Positions 59,691 through 64,000 of a DNA stretch of 64,000 nucleotides are shown one piece after another. The DNA comes from Colletotrichum lupini. Lineage: Eukaryota > Ascomycota > Sordariomycetes > Glomerellales > Glomerellaceae. Location of the stretch: assembly GCF_023278565.1 (NCBI RefSeq), contig NC_064678.1, positions 1,488,001 to 1,552,000 on the forward strand, in the 5' to 3' direction. The first letter of the stretch is position 1, and every line of letters begins with the position of its first letter. The translations under genes and the position numbers were made by a program. The notes under the pieces were generated by a model. That model was given only the letters and a program-made list of their open reading frames with translations. It was not told where the DNA came from and did no database searches.

Positions 59691-60612
59691 ACTTGCACAG
59701 AGCAACGTTCTTTCCCATCTGGGCAATTGAGAACCTTGGGTAAGACGGAAGGAGCGGATGGTCGTATCAGAATTTATGTACACTGCAGGAGCGAAGGGAA
59801 GGGATACATCCTTCCTATGTTAGAAGGCGTGATGAAAGTTGAGGACCTGAAGATGGAGCCATATACCCAACAAGAACAAGGGAGACGCTTTGGTAACGTC
59901 TTGAAGGATAGGAAATACCCCAATCAGCATTATAATCAAACATATTCGTCAGTCAGGTGATGACACACTTATATTGACAGTCCTTTGAGCCGTTTCAACG
60001 AAACGAGTGGCCTTGACGGTATTCAGAGGTCAAATTGGCCTGACATAGGAGCAATCCTCATTGCCGCTGACTTTTATCACTCATGAGGTTGTAGTCTCAG
60101 ATTTCTACTTCATGAAGTGCTACATGATTTTTCCCTCCTGCAGGACTTATCATACCGCAAAAGTCCTCGGCTTCCTTATAGGCTAATTTTCTCTCTTACA
60201 TCCTTCATCTTTTACTTCACATCCACGACTCTCTCAATTCTGGCGGGCTCCTTCTCAACCAATCCGAATTTTGAGCACCTGCCTTCGGAAGTCAGTCCTT
60301 CCTGCTCTCACTTCCGTCTGGGCCTCCGCCCTCTCTCATATATAAACCAATCTCTCCCTGGCTTTCTCTGCTTCGACTCTTTCTCACTTCCACACCACAC
60401 CTCCACACTTCCACACTTTCACAAATTCACACTGCCAACTATCAGCCTCATTCACTTCATTCATCTATCTATCCCGATACAAGTCTAATCATACCAGGCT
60501 ATCAATTTCATTTCGACCTCCTTTCTATTCAGCTACAACGCCACTCGCGCAGTGCCAGTCCTATGAGACTACCTTCCTACACTCACACAACCTCCTAACT
60601 ATCTTTCCCATC
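59691..60612. other. Intergenic, with a long pyrimidine-rich leader
   Basis: About 0.9 kb. From roughly 60120 to 60600 the plus strand is rich in C and T (TCCACAC and TCTCTC-like runs), as is usual for promoters and 5' leaders of filamentous ascomycete genes. It precedes the GTPase ATG at 60613. The small frame 59727-59960 has no recognisable product. Confidence 0.5.
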
Positions 60613-63600
60613 ATGGCAAATGTACATGGGACAGTTCTTTCCGGCATTGGTCCGAGAGTCGCGAAGAAAGAAGAGGCTAGGGCGCTGGGTGTATCACAGT
60701 TGGAAATCGCCAAGCCTGCCCTTCATGCAGATGCGATTGGAAGGACCCAACAAGGTCTGCAAGAGTGGGTTGCTAGTTTGAGTGAGTATTCCGGGCTTTA
60801 TCAAGATACATTTCTCTTCAGGCTTTGCTCACATATTATCAGATCTTCTGAACGAGGCACCGAAGTCCCGAGAGATCCTTGTCGGTGTCATAGGTGAAAC
60901 TGGTCTGGGGAAGAGCTCCCTCATCAACGCACTTCTCGGGTGCAACATCGTGCCAACCAGCAGCTCAGAAGCCTGCACGGCAGCCGTTTGCATCTTCGGG
61001 TGGAATGATGACGTCTCCAATGGCAAGAACTTCCGTGCTCATATCACGTTCAAGTCTTACGAGACAGTCGAAGCAGAACTAGATGCACTCAAGTACGAGT
61101 TGAGTGACCTGGAGGAGACCAGCCACACCCAGGGAGAGCACCCAGATCAAGAATACGAAGAACGACGTGCTCAAGCACAACGGCAGATGAGAAATGTCGC
61201 CAACTGGTCGAGGCTCAGTCTAGAGGCAATCAGAAAGTCATCTCCAGCACAGATCATTGCGAATTCGTCTGCCTTTGCTGACATTTTTAGAAGCGGACGA
61301 GGCGATCGGGCAACGAGCACTTTCAAGCTCGTCAAAGCCGTCAGGAGGAAAGAATTCTTGGCCATGCTGAAGCCCTACGTCTCCAGTTCGAAAGATGTGG
61401 CATCGGCCACAAAATATTGGCCTCTAGTTGAGCAAGTGGAAGTTTTCCTGAAAGCTGATATACTCAGACACGGCGTAAAGCTCGTCGATTTGCCAGGTGT
61501 GATGGATGCTCTGGAATCCCGCGCCCAAATCGCACGCAGTTATCTCTACCGTCTTGAGAAGAGGATCGTTGTGACACCCGCAACGAGGGCCGCTGACAAC
61601 AGAGCAGCGGCTGACCTTGTCCTCTCGGAGCGAGAGACTATGTTCTTGGACATGGATAACATGCTCAAGGGTGATTCTCTTTGCGTTGCCATAACCAAGA
61701 CAGATGACATTGATGACTTGGCCGCGGAGAGCGAGTTTCCTACATCAGAGATACTTAATATCTGCGACGAAATCAATAGACGCGGTGGAGATGACGATGA
61801 TGAAGAAGCAGAAAGCGGAGACGATACCATCTATGGCAATGCCGTGGATATGAGTTGCTTAGCAGGTGAGAAGCGTCCTCGTGCTGACGACGTACAGGGC
61901 CGAAGCGCCGTGAGACAAAGAATGGACAGTGATGGACCAGACTATGATCTGTCCCATCTCAGCACGGGAACACTCAAGTCGCTTCGCAGGCAGAAGTGCA
62001 TTGTGGAGCGAAATAAGATATTGAAGCAAAGGGTGACGGATAACCTCTTATCCACCAGAAACAAGAACAAGAAGTCGCGCGCGTCAGCATCAGCTGATAC
62101 TCTGCCTTCAGTCTTCCCTGTCAGCAGCAGAGCTTTTCAGGCTTTGAGGTTGAGAGACAAGACAAGCCACTCTGATGGGTTCCCCGACCGACACTCTACT
62201 GGCATCCCGGACTTGGAAGACTGGCTACACCAAGTTTCTCTCCCGTACCGTGAAGAGTGGGTAGATGGAGACATTCACCATATGCAGGTCCTCTTTGATG
62301 CTGTGGATGGATGGAACCAGAATGACCATCATGCAGCGTATCCAAGACTCTCTAGCGATCAGAAGATCGAATTGGAGAGCAACATGGTCATTCTCTGCAA
62401 TAACCTGAACGAGGTAAGTTCATAAACGTTTGAGTTTGAGTTTCATGTCAGTGCTAATCTTCTACATACGAAGTCTATGAATTCTAGAGTTCGCGCCACA
62501 ATTCAGAAAAATCTCGCAGCCATGCAGCCATTACGGAAACTCTCTTTGAAGAGGACCCATCTTGCTAGACAATCTAAAGCAAAAGATCAGCCAGAGCTCG
62601 AGCGAACCGTCGACCTGTTTAACCGAGCAGTGAAGGGGTGGGAAAAGAAGAATCCCAGAGCAAATGTTGCTGCATCTTCACGACACGAGAAGACCTTTTG
62701 GTCTACTTACCGAGCTTGCGTCAGGAGAAATGGTGGTCCTTTCATTCGTCGTGCAAAGACCGGACAGCCAAAGTCTACTATCTTCTGGATTGAGGACGTG
62801 TAAGACTCTCCCCAATGTTTATGTCGCCAGGTGATATGTGTTGACAATCCAGCAGGTCTCATGCTTTCTGGCAAGGCCATTTTGATCAATGGGCCTATGA
62901 ATTCACTCGTCGAATCCCGACATTGAAAGGGAAGATCCGAGGAGCGGGTCTTAGAACCCTTGCTGCATGGCTAAAGGAGCTTGACGACAACGATTCGCTC
63001 CCAGACTCGTTCCGAGAGCTGGTGAAGGCTAGCGCCTTCAAGCTGGATCACCTCGTCGAGAAGTATGTGGCAGATGTGCGTGAGCGCGTCACGCAATTTC
63101 AGGCATCATCGAGAGCGAAGAGAGAGCCTGTACAGAGGTCTTTGGCGTTGAAGATGAAGCCAGGTTTCGAGGCGGCGATCAAGCACACTGGTATGTCATA
63201 TGACAATGCAACTCTCATCAAAAAGAATCGCGACTGACATTGAAGCAGGCAAGGGGTTGATGGCGAAGCAGATAGAGGACGTAATCAAGCACGCAAACGA
63301 TGTCGGCTTCACCATGTTCGAGACGGTACGCAACGACTTGGAGAAAGACCTCACAGCAGACATCAGGAAAGTCTCTGCAGACATCTCGCATCTTTGGAAA
63401 CATCCCCAGCATGGCTGTGGTACGCTCATCAAGGCTGAGCTGAACCGCATTGCGAAGGGTCTTTGCGCGAAGAAGACTAAGACGCAACCTTCGACGAGGA
63501 TGAGCAATGTAACTCGACAGACGCTTTCCACCGTCATTGCCACTTGGCGGTCTGAATGGGCCAAAGTCTTCATCTGCCTTCCCGGTGCGCTTCCTCTGGA

Positions 63601-63775
63601 CGACTTCGAAGAAGCGGCGCCCAACGAGGCTGATGAGACTGATGGTACTGTTGAGGAGGAGAGTCAGGTGATAATTAAGAGAGAGGCCCTCGAGGACGTC
63701 AAGGAGATGCCCATGCTTTCGGAGGACGAGAAGAAGGCATTGCTCCCAGATGGCATCAAGTCGGAGCCGGCTTGA
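60613..63775 (+). CDS. Dynamin-like GTPase of the nuclear GTPase SLIP-GC type
   Basis: Exons 60613-60781, 60822-62413, 62474-62799, 62856-63190 and 63249-63775, totalling 982 aa with matching phases. G1 is GETGLGKSS at residues 81-89, and an NALLG step plus a short TSSSEACTAAV segment (G2 region) follow. G3 is DLPG at 279-282 and G4 is TKTD at 348-351. A long helical insert follows, with an acidic run (DDDDEEAESGDD) and basic clusters (GEKRPRADD, RNKNKKSR) that could act as nuclear signals. The C-terminal half is helical and ends in an acidic tail containing IIKREALEDVKEMP. Proteins of this type are dynamin-superfamily members common in fungi. Their role is mostly unknown; the vertebrate namesake is a nuclear GTPase. 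The ATG at 60613 follows a CT-rich leader. Confidence 0.88.
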
Positions 63776-64000
63776 TGAATCGGCATCTGAATGGGGAGTT
63801 TGAGAATGAGTTTGGGGGATTTAATTTCACGGGGATTCTGCTTTTTGCCTTTCTGTTTTGCTTCCACTTGCGAGGCGGCATCGTCGCATTTTCTATCCTG
63901 CTACATGGGAGCATCGAGGCTATACTTCGCCTCATTCTCGCAATGCTATTGAAGCTATTCAGTAGCGGATCTACGGTAGCATAACTGGGGGCACCGAGAC
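63776..64000. other. 3' flank of the GTPase gene to the window edge
   Basis: Probably 3' UTR. A frame at 63772-63984 encodes hydrophobic residues but overlaps the GTPase stop and is not credited as a gene. Confidence 0.4.

Noticed and set aside
1..64000. CRISPR arrays, bacterial operons or prophage
   Set aside because: Intron structure, tRNA intron, RIP and gene families are all fungal. No regularly spaced repeats were seen.

Overview
The window is nuclear DNA of a filamentous ascomycete (Pezizomycotina, most likely a Sordariomycete; the genus cannot be fixed by eye). Genes have several short introns of about 50-130 nt with GT-AG ends and CTGAC/CTAAC-like branch points. The families are typical of moulds: STAND/NLR proteins, a MirB-type siderophore transporter, a P450, a KlpA-type kinesin and a mitochondrial ClpP. 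Three stretches are very AT-rich and nearly free of CA/TG dinucleotides, the mark of repeat-induced point mutation (RIP).

1-8 kb: the 5' part of an FAD monooxygenase (minus strand, runs off the edge), an MDR-type oxidoreductase pseudogene with two RIP-like stops, then an intact ten-exon gene for a large CorA-like membrane protein with a GMN motif. 8.9-19.2 kb: a STAND/NACHT (NLR-like) gene cut in two by a RIP-mutated Ty1/copia retrotransposon (11950-18799) with a perfect 5-bp target duplication. 19.4-21.5 kb: a siderophore transporter, minus strand. 22.3-29.6 kb: a second copia copy in the same orientation, inserted exactly at an SreA-type GATA site upstream of the transporter. The transporter therefore sits on a gene island of about 3.5 kb between two silenced direct repeats.

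31-40 kb: a four-segment membrane protein, an intron-containing tRNA-Gly(CCC), a stand-alone PKS-type thioesterase next to a cytochrome P450 (possibly a small metabolite pathway), about 2.5 kb with no gene seen, and a fungal protein of unknown role. 41-51.7 kb: housekeeping block with C-terminal-motor kinesin-14, a PlsC-type acyltransferase, dihydroxyacid dehydratase (ILV3, with a Gcn4/CPC1-type site upstream) and mitochondrial ClpP.

51.9-56.75 kb: a third RIP-degraded island, bounded by perfect 34-bp inverted repeats and lying between the divergent starts of clpP and an 849-aa unknown, probably mitochondrial, protein. The window ends with a five-exon dynamin-like GTPase of the nuclear GTPase SLIP-GC type. 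Gene models were built by hand from reading frames and splice signals. Most exon sums come out as whole codons, which supports them, but individual splice sites may be off by a few bases.
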